A DNA stretch of 64,000 bases from an uncultured Clostridia bacterium (GCA_947175195.1 CAMWLQ010000004.1:1-64000), one strand, 5' to 3'; counted from the stretch's first letter, positions 25,463 through 36,550 are shown. Numbers and translations: made by a program. Notes: generated from the letters alone by a model not told the origin.

Positions 25463-28400
25463 TTAGAAGTTGTCGGGATCAAATCCGTCGTTGCTCGGCG
25501 GGGTTTGCGGCCGCGCGTTGGGCGCCGATCCCGGAATGTTGTTTATCGTGGGTTGCTGCGGAGGCGGAGTGCCCGTTCCTGCGTTGAGCTGCAAGCTATT
25601 AGGCTGAGGTGCGGTCGAGCCGCCGCCGAGCATCATGCCCGGGTTGACCATGCCCTGCTGCGTAGGAGGCAAGTAGCCGAACGACTGATACTGAACACCG
25701 GACGAAAGACGCATCATCTCCTGTTCGAGCTCGGTTTCGGATTCGAGCAGCGCCTCGATCTCTCTGCGCATCTTGCGCTTTTTGTGAACTACCACGATTA
25801 TTACGATGAGCAGGATTATGAACAGCAGCGCGCCGCCTACGATAATCCAGAACCACATCCAGTTAGCCTCGATGAGCGACATGGTGTCCTCCCACCAAGA
25901 CAGCTCGGGTGCGTCCGTACATTCGACGGTAATGTCGTAGGTATAGCTCCTGCCCGAAAGGTCGACGAGGGTGACGGTTATTACCGATTCGCCGCGACGG
26001 TTGAACTTGAGCATAATGTACGATTGACCGCCTTCCTCGATAGGATCTACCGAGCGCACTGCCTCTACCTTGACGGACTGCGAGGACTTGACTGGAGTAA
26101 TAAACGTCATTACGTCCTCGGCGTCGTAATCCACAAACCAGTCGGTGGGTCTGATCTTGATAGTGCGCTTTTCCTTATCGTCGAGCTGACTTACGGTGTA
26201 GCGGTAGGACGAGGTGTCGTTTTTGAGCTGCGGCTTGTGGTTGGCAACAACGTTGATGGGCAGTATGCGCTCGCGCGTAAGCTCGCCCGTGCTGAACGTT
26301 ACCGTAACCTGCGTATTGACGCTTTCCGTCTTGGCGTAGATGCGCCAGTTGCCGGAAGGATCTTCGTCGGGAGATACGATGGTAAGGTAATTATTGCCGC
26401 CCACCTCTTTTATGTCGGAGATTTCGTAACCCTTGGCGTTGTCCTCGCCCAACAGGTCTTTGGCAAGAACGGTGCGCGTTACGCCGTAGACCATGTCCTT
26501 TTCTTCGAGGATTTCGTCTACGTCGTCGAGCGGGTTGGCAATCGTGATGAACAGCGTGAGCCTGAGCTCTTCACCGTCCAAAATGTCTGCCATCAAGCCG
26601 TCTTCATAGCCTTTATCCCAAATCCTGAGCGTGACCTTTTGTACGCCGTAAATGCCCCTAAGCGGTTCGATACGGAACTTTTGGTGCGCGGCGTCGCCCT
26701 CTACCCAGTTGACCATACACGCCGTGTCAACGGTAATTACCATTTCGGTTTCGCCCGTTTCCTCGTTGGTCGATTCACCCATCAAATTGGGTCCGTACAT
26801 ATCGGGACGGTTGGCCGCCGAATCGTCGTCGCTGGTGTAAACTATAATGTCGTCTACATAGGTGTATGTGGGAGAGCGGTTTGCATTGTTTGCCGACGCG
26901 GGATCGAAGTTGTCGCCGTTGGCGTCGGTGATAAAGTCGAGAATGTTGAATTCCACGTACGCGGCAGCCACCTGCTCGTCGGTAGCGGCGGCGCCTACGC
27001 CCATAACCGTAAGCTCGGTTTTTGCGCCCGGCTTGACGGTGGGAGCGATGTTACCAACGGTAAGGCGGATAGTGAGCACGCTTGTTGCCGACCCGATATA
27101 AGAGTCGCGGAACATAACGTTGCACACAGCCACTGCACCGCGCGAGGTGGATGTACAAGTGAACGTGATGTACGACAGCGTGGAAACCTTGTAGTGGTTG
27201 GTAGCCGACTGGTACGTCACTCTAAACGCACTCTCATCACCCGCACGTATAGTGGAAAGCGTGCTGCCGTCCCTGCTCATAAGGCTGTTTTCGCTGCCGG
27301 TATTGAGCATGACGTATGCGTCCATGTCTATATCCGCGTCGTCGATAATGTCGGATAAAAGCACGCTGCACGCTTTGTCCTTGGCAAGCGTAATGTTCAT
27401 CACGTAGCCGCTTTCGTCGTCGTGCGTCAAGGTGTAGCCGAGCCGCTCGGAATCGAGGCTCTTGAAGTCTTTGTTGCAATCGCCGCAATGAGCCGTGCGC
27501 TCGTTGGTCTGACGCACGTTATCGCTCTTGCCGCAATACGGGCATCTACTGACTATGCCGGTTTGCGCAATTTCGGGACGATCGTTGCAAACGTAGACCA
27601 TGATCTTGGTAACGGTAACTCTGTTCCTGTCGTTTTTGGTAACGCCTGCAACGTTGTTCACGGCGTCAACGGCATAGATGGAAACCTCTATTTGCGTGGG
27701 CTTATTTTCAAGTCCGTTTGCGGGAGGCTGACCTGTCGTAACGTTACGGTTAATCCTGATGGTAAGCTTTTGGTTGTCGCCCTCGCCGTTGCAGCCAATG
27801 CTGAGTACGGGATCGTTGGAGGTGTTGCCCGTTTCGTTAGGCACGGAGTACGAGTAGTCGATGTATTTGATTATTTCTTTGCCGCCGTCTTCCTTGGACA
27901 AATTGATCATATCGTAGTCGTAGTAAAGACCGTGATACATATTCTCCAAATTGTACAGATCCCACGTGAGCGAATCGCCCTTAGAGCCGGTAAAGCTGAG
28001 GAAATCGGAATCGCGCAGGTCTTGCGAGCCTTGTTCCATGGGATAGCCGGCATTAAGCGACGAGCTTGTAGTTGCCATAAGCTTGGAGTTGGCGACCGAC
28101 ACGTCTATTTGCGAGCCCTTGCCCGCCATAGTGCTGACGCCGTCGTCATAGCGCTTTTTGACCACCACGTACAGCGGGATGGACGAAATGCTTGTTCCCG
28201 AACGAACAGTTGCGGCAGTCGGCGTGAACAGCAAGGACTTGCCGTCGGCGGACGCAGTTACGTCAAAGTATTTTTGAACGTATCTCGCCTCTTCGTCGCT
28301 GTTATTAAAGGATTCGGACGAGCCGCTGCGGCTGTAAAGCAGGATGTTGCTGCCGTTTGCGTTGTACATAACGGTGTTCATCGCACCCGATTCACTCTGT

Positions 28401-31400
28401 CTGAGCAGTACGTAAACCTCTACGTTGTACGCAGCGGAAGGTGCGGTTACGTCGGTATCCTTAAACAGCTTAGCGCCGTTATTTTCGACTATGGCAATCT
28501 CTTGAGGCTCACCCTTGTTGACTTCCGCGTCGATATACTCCGCATAGCTCATTATGCTAACAGGCAACGAGCTGCTGGCAGCCACAACCGTGGTGACCTC
28601 GGCGGGTAAGATTTTTACCTTGATGTAAACAGTGTCGGACACGGCGCCGTGAGCATCCTTTACGCGGAAACTTACGGTTGCGCGCTGTTCGCCCTGCTTG
28701 TTGATAAAGTCGGTAGCGGTGATGGTGATTTGATTGTTCTTGTTAGCGTCTTGAGTAACTGCAGCAGTAACAACGGCGTTTTCGCCGGGGTTTTGTATGC
28801 TGAACTTGCTGCCGCCCATGTCGGAGTATACGTCAAGCGCCGCAGCGTCGCCGCTGTCTATGTCGGTCATCAATCCGCTGTTGCCGCCGAGATAAATCGA
28901 CTTGGATTCGCCGTACGAAAGCGCAATGGCATACGTGTTGTCGGTTTCGCGCGTGACGCCGGCAGGCAAGCCTGTGGTCTTTGCCGTAGGCGCGGACGAA
29001 ATAACGTTGACTCTAACAGCAACCTCGACCGTGGCTCCCTTGCCGTCCTGCAGCGTGACTCTGATTACGGTGCTTACAACACCCGAGGCGCTAACAGCCA
29101 AGCGCAAGTGACCTTGCTGACGACCGTTGCCGTAATCCTCGGTATTTACCGACAGCTCTCTGGTTACCGTAACGCGTCCGTTGACGTCGTTGGGAACGTC
29201 TACCTTGACAATGCGGAGCGTGGTGGGCGCGTCGTCCGAGCCGAGTACAAGGCTATTGCCGGTGTACGATTCGGTGCCGTATCTGGACGTGAAGAACATA
29301 AAGCTGTCGCTCATTTCCTTGGCGGTGAGCTCGGTAAGCGTCGTTTCGGAAGAGTACGGGAATTTGTATCTTGTTCCCACCTCGGTGTACGACGTAAAGC
29401 CGCTTTGCGCGTCTTTCGAGAACTGGGTGGAATCGGACGCGTACAAATAGAATGTTTCGCCCGTCTTCATGGAAACGTCTATCGCGTTTGTCGCGCCGAA
29501 CGTATCGGTATTTGCAGTAGGCGCGTCGTTGTTATATTCGCACGAGAACACAATACGGACAGCCGAGTTGTTGGAATCCATAAACGTGTAGCCGAGCTCT
29601 CGAGTATCCTTAAACGCGCACTTTGCTTTGAATATAAGCGTCGTATGAGGCAACGCAATGTAGCTGCCCGTGCCGCCTACGAAAATATCGAAAGGCAAAT
29701 CCGCGTTTGTGGAGGAGTACATAAGACGGGTAAGGTCTACGTAGCTGTCGGCAGCAGGCATGACCAAGTAGTCTCTAATGTACTTCTCTTCCGTGTCCAA
29801 ACTCGTCCAAGCATTGTCCAATACCGTAGCATAGCTGGTGCCGGCAAGCACAATGTCGTCGTCCTTCAACAGCGACGTCACGTCAACGTAGTACGTAGAG
29901 CTTGTGGACAAATTGACCGTGTATTTGGGCACATTCGTGTTCTTATACCCGTCGGGCAAGCTGGCGGAGCCGTTATAACGGAAAGTGCCAGTTACCGCGT
30001 CGGTATTGACCTTGGTTTCGTCGTTCTGAATATATACTCTTATAATTGCCGCATAGCAGTAGCCTTCGGTAAATGCGGAGCCCTTATATTCGTCGTAGAA
30101 CAACACGCGGAAAGGATAGTATACGCCGCCGTTGGCATCTCTTACCAAGTGATACTTATTGTAGTATGCGGTTTTTTCCGCATCGGACATGTTTGCGGTG
30201 ACTGCGGCAAAGTTGGGCGTGGTCTTTGCTTTGGGTATAAACTGCAAAGACTCGGACGAGCCCGATGCCGGCGATACGTCAAAGAACATGCTGTAATCGG
30301 GGTTGGGATTGTAGGTATACGGATTGACGTTTCCTTCACCTTCCTGATCGGTAACCTTATCATCCGTTGCGACGCCGTAGTAGTTCCTTATGGCGTCACC
30401 CTCGGTGCCCAAAAGATGATCGACTTCAGCCCTTGTAAGTCCGCCCTGCACAGTCGACGGCAGGTAGAACTTCATTGTATCTTCTTTGTCGGGGTCGTTG
30501 TAGTAAATTACGCCCTTATCGCCCGTTCCTGCATCCGCCAATGTGCCCGCCTCGTTATACTTATTAACAAGCGTCATTGTGGAAACATAGTTGTTGGTAT
30601 TGTCGGAGGCGTCGCCCGTGTTGCCGATTGTCATAACAACGCGTTGGCTGACGTAATTGTTCGAGCCGTCGTCGGCTTTATTCTCGTTAAAGTTATAGTA
30701 CTTAACAAGCGGTTCGTAATCGAACAGTTTGATTTCAACGTCGACCATTTCGACTGCGCTTTCGGTTTCGATGTCGATTGTTTTAAGCGCAATAGTGAGC
30801 TTTAACAAGCCGGGTGCGCGTTTGCCGCCCGCTTTTTTGTTAATTTCAAAACCGTATTTATCCTCACGGTAATTTATATCTTCGAAAGGCGCAGCTCCGC
30901 CGTCGGCGTTGGTAAGCTTAAACCGTTGATTGTTTACGTACTTGGACGCGAAATTGACGGAAGGACCGGCAACGTATTTGACCGTAATGTACGGGTTGTC
31001 TGTTACGGGATAGGTGTTGACGCCGTCAGACAACGTCATATTCTTGTAGATAAGCGCCAAATTAGCGTTGCTGTTGCCCCATGAGGCGTAATCCTTATCC
31101 AAAAGCTCATTGCCGCCCGAAAGCGTGTTGCCCGCACCCGCGTTTGCAAACGTTACGTGCGTGCCATTCTCCGTATTGCTGCCTACGCCCTTAGGTAACG
31201 CAATAAAGCTCATAGGAACTCTGACCGCGTCATTAGTAGACGAATACTGAATCTCTATGGGTGCATAGCTGAACTTGTTGGTCGATTGCTGATAGCGCTT
31301 GGAGGTGAGATAAGTGCTTGTTACACCGTTTACCACCTGCTCGTAAGTGCGCTCGAAATACCTGTATTTGAACTCGTCTTTGAACTTGACGTGACCCAAA

Positions 31401-34400
31401 ATTTCTTGTCTGGTTTGGGCGCCTGAGATAGTCAAAGAGCTCGCGGCATTATACTGTGCGATTGCAGTTGTTTCGCTTTCGTCAAAGTCAGCCGAAGTTA
31501 CAACGCTTTGGTCGACCAAATATTGCGCGGGCTTGGTGCCGTCCGATTCCTTGACAAGAATCTTGGATTCGGCGTTGCCGTCGGTACGGTAATACGTGTG
31601 CATTGCAAGTATACCGGGTTGTCTGTAGTTGTAATAGAAATTGAGCAGCTTGCGATCGGAGGTATGCGCAACGGTGCTGAGCTGAGCTTTGTCGGGCGCA
31701 GTGTACAGCAGCTTGCCGTGGTGACTGTCCTTGACCGATAAGGCGAACTGAATTTCACGCCTTGTGCCTTGCTCATGAGTGTCGGTTATCTCTATCGCCC
31801 AGTATTCGCAATCGCGTATATCGGCGGTTGTCGCATACTCTTTGAATTCGTTGCCGTCCTTGTAGAAGAATCGAATGGTTACGTTTACGTAAGCGTCGTC
31901 GCCTGCCGAATTGACGTACATGGGCGTGTACAGCACAGCCGCATTCTTGTATGCCTCTTGCGTAAAGTCGTCCGCCGTAATATCCTTGTAGCTTGCGACA
32001 CTTCCGTCGCCGTTGAATACCCTATTCTCGTACTTGGATACCAAGTCGGAACGACCGGAAAACTCCGAGGGATTGAGTATAACGCGCTGTTTGGCGTCGT
32101 AATCGTCAAACAAATATACTTTGTTGTTTTCGGGAATGGATATAGGCGAATTGGTGTTGGATATTAACGATCCCTCGTACAGCTCCTTGCTGTTGAACAA
32201 GTACCGCGGTTGCAGTATTTCGGAGCTGACCTCGTAGCCTATAAGCCATTGATATTTTTCCTGCGTTTGCGCAGTCGCCTCCGTTTTAAGCAGGCTGTCG
32301 CCTACAAAAATGGGTGCGGTGTTGACTACGTTGATAAGCAAGTGAAGGGTAGCCTCTTGCGGCTGAGCTCTATAGCCGTCGCGCATGAGGAACTCTACGT
32401 AAATGGGCAAGTTGAACAGCTCGGTGGACGACAAGCCCGTCAAGCGAATGACGTCCGCGCCTGCCTTGGTGCCGCTGCCCTTGGTTATTACCGCCGATAC
32501 GTATTCGGACAAATTGACGCTCGCGTTGGAATTATCCGCGTCACAGCCATGATACGAACCGTTCTCGTAGTACAAATGTGTGTAATAGTTATTGCCGTCC
32601 TTGGCGACAATGCGCACGCTCTCCGAATCGAACGTAGGTATATCGCCGTCCTTATCGCTGGAAATCTCCTCGGTAGTAAACTCGCGCACATTAGGCGTAA
32701 TCGACGTAGAGGACGCGTCGGGATATGCCGAAAGGTTGTAATAGTCGTTTAAGTCGGGATTGAGCGTAGGTGCGGCGTTGAGTACCGTTACGGTAAACAT
32801 GCAGTTGATCGTTTCCGTACCGTCGGTTATGGTAAAGTGCAGCTGCACTATTGCCGAGGTAGTACGCGATACGCCCGTGATTTTTATAGCGGGAATGGCG
32901 TAGGATGTAGTGGTGCCGTTGGCATTTTTTACAATGCTGTAATCACTTACGCTGACGTTGATATAGTTGCTGTACTGCGCATCGTACGCCGTTATTGCCG
33001 CACGGTTGGCAAAGTCGAGCTTTTGCGCCGACACAGCCGACTTGGTCTTTTGCGACGCGGTAGTCGCAGGCGCGGAAGTGTGCGCCACGCTGTAGGTCTT
33101 TAGTATGTGAGTGGATGCAAGAGTGCCGAAACCTGCGTCCATCGGGTTGGAGTTGAACGTTCCGCTCGCGTTGATTTTGTCGGAGCTGGGATCGATGTCA
33201 AAGTCGTACGCAAAGTCGTACGGGGTGATTTGCACCTCGTCCATAACCTCGATAGTGTAATTGACAACCTTGCCGCCGAGGTTGGCGTTTTGGGCATATT
33301 CGCCGTACGGTGTTTTTCCCAACTCCTTGTTGGCGGTAAGCGCATTAATCTTGTGCGTACCGTCGTCGGGATCGAGTCGAGCCGATACGGCACGGTTTTC
33401 CACCTTTACGCAAATGCTGATAGTGGCTGCCTTATCGTGCGTATCTTTTACGTTTACTCTAAACTGATAGTACTCCCCGTTTGTGGAACGCTTGGCGGTA
33501 ACAGCCAAACCGTTAAACGAGCAAAGAGTATTGCTTTCTTTTGTAATACCGTATGTGGACAAAGCGCTGTCCGGTATCATCTTGAATACCGACCGAGCCG
33601 CGTACAGCTTGACGGTGCGAACGCTGAAGAACGTGCCCGTTTCGGTGTCGCCGTTGTCCAATATCGCGCTATCGCCGCCGTTGATGAACACAAAGTCGTT
33701 TAAGCCTCTCGCGCGCTCGAATGTTTCACCCGTCGCGGCGGCATACATAAATCCGTCCCTATCCAAAGCAAACGGTATCGCGTGACCCACGTTGTCCAAA
33801 TCTTGGGTCGTTTTGCCTATGCCCTGCAGCGTACCCGCAGTATCGACATAGCTTATGGGCGTAAAATACGCGGTTTGACCGTCGCCGCCGTTGGTTGCGG
33901 AAACGTTGGTAAATCCGAGCGAAACATTGGCGAACGTCGCGGGCTCGGTGGGCGTTTGCGACGTGACCTCTATCGCAATGGGGAACCAAATACCGGTATC
34001 AGCCGTGTCCGAAGGATCGACCACGCGGACGAGTATGTAGAAATGTCCTTTTCTCGTAACCCTGTTGCCGCTGGAATCCCTATACTGGTTTTGGGTAGCC
34101 GAACGACCGGTAAATTCTATCGTTTGGCTGTTTACGTAACGATACGTAACGTTTGCCGTTGACGCGGCATTGCTGCCGTTTGCCGCTATGGACGCCGTGT
34201 TAAAGTACGTAGGCGTAGTGCCCTCGCCCGTGGTTGCGCTATTGCTTGCGACCGAGGTCTTGCCTGCGTAGTTACTGCCCACGTTGGTTGCAAGCGGTAC
34301 GGCTATATTGGACGTATCGACCTGAATATATTCGTTGGTAGGAACTTTGAGGTCGTTGGTGCCCTGCGCAAAGGTCGCCCTCAAACCATTGGCACTGCCC

Positions 34401-36424
34401 GTAGTGATAGTGCCGCCGTCGTCCATGTCGTAAAGGAAACTCTTAAGGCTGATTTGTGCCGTCGCACCGGGAGCTACTGTAACAAGCGGCTCGGCAAGCT
34501 TGGTAGCAAGCGCGTTGGTCGAGCCGAAATACGGACGGGTGTTGGAAATTTGGAACACCACATATACCGTATTTACGGTATTACCCACCGCCGCCTTGGA
34601 TGCTGTTTCACTGGATTGCGCGGTGATTTGCAGTACCACGAACGGCGCACCCGAAGGACGGGTACCCGTAGGCTTAATGGTAAGCGTGGAATACAAGCCT
34701 GTTGCGTACGTAGTGTCGGCGGTCAACGACGCGGTGTAATACGCCGACGCATTTACTGACGACAACGTGTTGTTCGAATTAACAACGTAACTACCTACAA
34801 CCGCAGTGCTCTTGAACGCCACTTTATCGTAAGCGGTGTCGGCGTCACTGTAGAATTCCGAGGCACTTAAGGTAATGCCCGCAGTGTCCGTAGGCGAAAT
34901 GGGCTTGGGAATGAATATTGTAGTCAAGTTCTTGCCGTAAGGATTGTAAATCTTTCCGTCGGAATAGCTTGATACAAAGTTGTTTGCATTCTTTTCGGCA
35001 GCCGTTTGGTAATTGGACGTACCGAACTTATACTTGCCGTTGACGTTGCTTGCGCCCTTTACGGTAAGGTTTTGGTTGGTTACGGGAATAGTGAACATGG
35101 CAACGCCCACGCCGCGCGAGGTTGTGCTGCCGAAAGCGTCGCGCACCTTGGTGTACAGCGTAAACTTGCCGTCCGCCTGACCGTCCACGCCCGCACGCGG
35201 CAGTTTGGTTATTGCCGTAATGTTCAACGTGTTTCTTGTAGTGGCTGTGCCGCCGCTCCAGTTATACGTCATGTACGAGCTGGCGTTTACGGTGCACGCC
35301 GAGTTGAGATACAAGCCTGCATTGTTTGCGGGTGCTGTGTCGTAGTTGCTGGACGTACCCGCCGTGAAATATACGTTGTTGATATTACCGCCGCTGATAT
35401 TGGCATAGTCGTTATCTTTGGCAAGCGTAGACGCAGCAATGGAAATGCCTACGCTGGTGCCACGCACTTTTGACGTGGGATAGTTGTAGTTTTGAGATAC
35501 GGGGGCTTGGTTGATGCTGACCGCAGTTACCCTTACCCTGCCGTTGCCCGACGCACCGGAATTGCCCAAAGCGTTGCTTATTTGGGTAAATCCGCTGCCT
35601 ACGTAGTTGGAGCCGCTATAGCTGCTACGAGGGTCGTCGCCGTGTCTGACAGCGCCGCCGTAATAACCGCCGCCGCCGCCACCCTCGTCGTTGGGGTAGC
35701 TTGAAACGTGTCTGGACGAATCTGCACTACCGCCTTGATAAATGGCGTTTGCACTGTGCGCTTGCGTATAGGTAGTGGTATTACCGCCGCCGCCGCCCGC
35801 AGCTACGAGTACGCGAGTATTATAGCTGGACGCGGTTGTAGCCGTGCCTGCCGTCGTGCGTATGTCGGTAGCACCGCCGCCGCCCGAGCCCGCAGTGCCT
35901 ATACCGTTACCGCCGCCGTTATAGCCGCCGTAACGCCACGTTGTGCCGCCGTCTATGCTGCCCGTGCCGCCTGCGCCGGTGCCGCCGCAGTATATGTAAT
36001 ACGTCTTTGCCGCAGTAAGAGTGATTTGAGCCGCAACGTAACCGCCGTAGCCGCCGTTGGCAGTACCCGTGTTTGCACTTGTGCTGCCGCTGTAACCGCC
36101 GCGCGCGCCCCACAGCTCGAACTTCCATGTTCCGCGCGGGAAGGTAACGGAATAATAGCCGCCGTTGTATGTATAATCAACGTAGTTGCCGTTTGTAAAC
36201 GTACCGTTAGTGATATACGTTTGTATGGTAGTTCCCGTTAGGTTGGTGTAGTTCGCCGAAGTCGATACTTCCGCCGAATCCGCACTGTCCACACTCACCT
36301 TTTTGGACGAGTCCAAGGTAAGTGCGCACGTAACGGCTACCGCAAGCGCGGTTATGACCGTTGCAAGCAGCAACAGTACGCGCCGCCCTATCTTGATTCT
36401 GTTTTCACTCGTATGATTGTTCAT
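25463..36424 (-). CDS. Giant 3653-residue surface protein, Gly-rich and Ig/cadherin-like
   Basis: The N-terminus is a membrane/signal segment (about 16-37). A glycine-rich domain of roughly residues 85-260 (FELWGARGGYSG, YYIYCGGTGAGG, VLVAAGGGGG, GGGGGGYYGGA) resembles the ALK/LTK-type glycine-rich domain. About 3200 residues of beta-sandwich repeats follow, many with D-x-D/ND calcium-type signatures and VxVxNxAPT linkers typical of cadherin or Ig-like adhesins. One membrane span at about 3523-3545 precedes a basic, then Q/P/G-rich cytoplasmic tail. Near residue 2960 is an odd zinc-ribbon-like insert (CPYCG, then CGDC). The layout is of a wall-spanning adhesin, with the tail inside. Ligand unknown. 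Confidence 0.88.
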   Translation of the reverse strand: MNNHTSENRIKIGRRVLLLLATVITALAVAVTCALTLDSSKKVSVDSADSAEVSTSANYTNLTGTTIQTYITNGTFTNGNYVDYTYNGGYYSVTFPRGTWKFELWGARGGYSGSTSANTGTANGGYGGYVAAQITLTAAKTYYIYCGGTGAGGTGSIDGGTTWRYGGYNGGGNGIGTAGSGGGGATDIRTTAGTATTASSYNTRVLVAAGGGGGNTTTYTQAHSANAIYQGGSADSSRHVSSYPNDEGGGGGGYYGGAVRHGDDPRSSYSGSNYVGSGFTQISNALGNSGASGNGRVRVTAVSINQAPVSQNYNYPTSKVRGTSVGISIAASTLAKDNDYANISGGNINNVYFTAGTSSNYDTAPANNAGLYLNSACTVNASSYMTYNWSGGTATTRNTLNITAITKLPRAGVDGQADGKFTLYTKVRDAFGSTTSRGVGVAMFTIPVTNQNLTVKGASNVNGKYKFGTSNYQTAAEKNANNFVSSYSDGKIYNPYGKNLTTIFIPKPISPTDTAGITLSASEFYSDADTAYDKVAFKSTAVVGSYVVNSNNTLSSVNASAYYTASLTADTTYATGLYSTLTIKPTGTRPSGAPFVVLQITAQSSETASKAAVGNTVNTVYVVFQISNTRPYFGSTNALATKLAEPLVTVAPGATAQISLKSFLYDMDDGGTITTGSANGLRATFAQGTNDLKVPTNEYIQVDTSNIAVPLATNVGSNYAGKTSVASNSATTGEGTTPTYFNTASIAANGSNAASTANVTYRYVNSQTIEFTGRSATQNQYRDSSGNRVTRKGHFYILVRVVDPSDTADTGIWFPIAIEVTSQTPTEPATFANVSLGFTNVSATNGGDGQTAYFTPISYVDTAGTLQGIGKTTQDLDNVGHAIPFALDRDGFMYAAATGETFERARGLNDFVFINGGDSAILDNGDTETGTFFSVRTVKLYAARSVFKMIPDSALSTYGITKESNTLCSFNGLAVTAKRSTNGEYYQFRVNVKDTHDKAATISICVKVENRAVSARLDPDDGTHKINALTANKELGKTPYGEYAQNANLGGKVVNYTIEVMDEVQITPYDFAYDFDIDPSSDKINASGTFNSNPMDAGFGTLASTHILKTYSVAHTSAPATTASQKTKSAVSAQKLDFANRAAITAYDAQYSNYINVSVSDYSIVKNANGTTTSYAIPAIKITGVSRTTSAIVQLHFTITDGTETINCMFTVTVLNAAPTLNPDLNDYYNLSAYPDASSTSITPNVREFTTEEISSDKDGDIPTFDSESVRIVAKDGNNYYTHLYYENGSYHGCDADNSNASVNLSEYVSAVITKGSGTKAGADVIRLTGLSSTELFNLPIYVEFLMRDGYRAQPQEATLHLLINVVNTAPIFVGDSLLKTEATAQTQEKYQWLIGYEVSSEILQPRYLFNSKELYEGSLISNTNSPISIPENNKVYLFDDYDAKQRVILNPSEFSGRSDLVSKYENRVFNGDGSVASYKDITADDFTQEAYKNAAVLYTPMYVNSAGDDAYVNVTIRFFYKDGNEFKEYATTADIRDCEYWAIEITDTHEQGTRREIQFALSVKDSHHGKLLYTAPDKAQLSTVAHTSDRKLLNFYYNYRQPGILAMHTYYRTDGNAESKILVKESDGTKPAQYLVDQSVVTSADFDESETTAIAQYNAASSLTISGAQTRQEILGHVKFKDEFKYRYFERTYEQVVNGVTSTYLTSKRYQQSTNKFSYAPIEIQYSSTNDAVRVPMSFIALPKGVGSNTENGTHVTFANAGAGNTLSGGNELLDKDYASWGNSNANLALIYKNMTLSDGVNTYPVTDNPYITVKYVAGPSVNFASKYVNNQRFKLTNADGGAAPFEDINYREDKYGFEINKKAGGKRAPGLLKLTIALKTIDIETESAVEMVDVEIKLFDYEPLVKYYNFNENKADDGSNNYVSQRVVMTIGNTGDASDNTNNYVSTMTLVNKYNEAGTLADAGTGDKGVIYYNDPDKEDTMKFYLPSTVQGGLTRAEVDHLLGTEGDAIRNYYGVATDDKVTDQEGEGNVNPYTYNPNPDYSMFFDVSPASGSSESLQFIPKAKTTPNFAAVTANMSDAEKTAYYNKYHLVRDANGGVYYPFRVLFYDEYKGSAFTEGYCYAAIIRVYIQNDETKVNTDAVTGTFRYNGSASLPDGYKNTNVPKYTVNLSTSSTYYVDVTSLLKDDDIVLAGTSYATVLDNAWTSLDTEEKYIRDYLVMPAADSYVDLTRLMYSSTNADLPFDIFVGGTGSYIALPHTTLIFKAKCAFKDTRELGYTFMDSNNSAVRIVFSCEYNNDAPTANTDTFGATNAIDVSMKTGETFYLYASDSTQFSKDAQSGFTSYTEVGTRYKFPYSSETTLTELTAKEMSDSFMFFTSRYGTESYTGNSLVLGSDDAPTTLRIVKVDVPNDVNGRVTVTRELSVNTEDYGNGRQQGHLRLAVSASGVVSTVIRVTLQDGKGATVEVAVRVNVISSAPTAKTTGLPAGVTRETDNTYAIALSYGESKSIYLGGNSGLMTDIDSGDAAALDVYSDMGGSKFSIQNPGENAVVTAAVTQDANKNNQITITATDFINKQGEQRATVSFRVKDAHGAVSDTVYIKVKILPAEVTTVVAASSSLPVSIMSYAEYIDAEVNKGEPQEIAIVENNGAKLFKDTDVTAPSAAYNVEVYVLLRQSESGAMNTVMYNANGSNILLYSRSGSSESFNNSDEEARYVQKYFDVTASADGKSLLFTPTAATVRSGTSISSIPLYVVVKKRYDDGVSTMAGKGSQIDVSVANSKLMATTSSSLNAGYPMEQGSQDLRDSDFLSFTGSKGDSLTWDLYNLENMYHGLYYDYDMINLSKEDGGKEIIKYIDYSYSVPNETGNTSNDPVLSIGCNGEGDNQKLTIRINRNVTTGQPPANGLENKPTQIEVSIYAVDAVNNVAGVTKNDRNRVTVTKIMVYVCNDRPEIAQTGIVSRCPYCGKSDNVRQTNERTAHCGDCNKDFKSLDSERLGYTLTHDDESGYVMNITLAKDKACSVLLSDIIDDADIDMDAYVMLNTGSENSLMSRDGSTLSTIRAGDESAFRVTYQSATNHYKVSTLSYITFTCTSTSRGAVAVCNVMFRDSYIGSATSVLTIRLTVGNIAPTVKPGAKTELTVMGVGAAATDEQVAAAYVEFNILDFITDANGDNFDPASANNANRSPTYTYVDDIIVYTSDDDSAANRPDMYGPNLMGESTNEETGETEMVITVDTACMVNWVEGDAAHQKFRIEPLRGIYGVQKVTLRIWDKGYEDGLMADILDGEELRLTLFITIANPLDDVDEILEEKDMVYGVTRTVLAKDLLGEDNAKGYEISDIKEVGGNNYLTIVSPDEDPSGNWRIYAKTESVNTQVTVTFSTGELTRERILPINVVANHKPQLKNDTSSYRYTVSQLDDKEKRTIKIRPTDWFVDYDAEDVMTFITPVKSSQSVKVEAVRSVDPIEEGGQSYIMLKFNRRGESVITVTLVDLSGRSYTYDITVECTDAPELSWWEDTMSLIEANWMWFWIIVGGALLFIILLIVIIVVVHKKRKMRREIEALLESETELEQEMMRLSSGVQYQSFGYLPPTQQGMVNPGMMLGGGSTAPQPNSLQLNAGTGTPPPQQPTINNIPGSAPNARPQTPPSNDGFDPDNF

Positions 36425-36461
36425 ACTTCTACCTCTCTGGTATTGACGTTGAGTTGATTTT

Positions 36462-36531
36462 TTGTTAACAATTTGTTCACAATTTTATATATATACAGCT
36501 AAATGTTAACATATTGTTCATATTTTGTCAA
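36462..36531 (-). promoter_or_regulatory. Promoter of the giant gene with TTGTTAACAA-type repeats
   Basis: Minus-strand TTGACA (36531-36526), 17 bp, TAACAT (36508-36503). Palindromic or near-palindromic sites TTGTTAACAA (36462-36471), TTGTTCACAA (36473-36482) and ATGTTAACAT (36503-36512, over the -10) share a core, and a half-site TTGTTCAT lies at 36514. They look like a repressor's operator cluster. The clostridial Rex site is TTGTTAA-N4-TTAACAA; here the arms abut, so Rex is not supported. Confidence 0.6.
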
Positions 36532-36550
36532 TACTTTTTGAGGTTTTTGA

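Noticed and set aside
25307-27358. 683-aa plus-strand ORF opposite the giant gene's 3' end
   Set aside because: Antisense shadow that starts in a noncoding gap. No signal, motif or ribosome site.
28649-30805. 718-aa plus-strand ORF opposite the giant gene
   Set aside because: Antisense shadow arising from the GC-skewed codon use of the giant gene.
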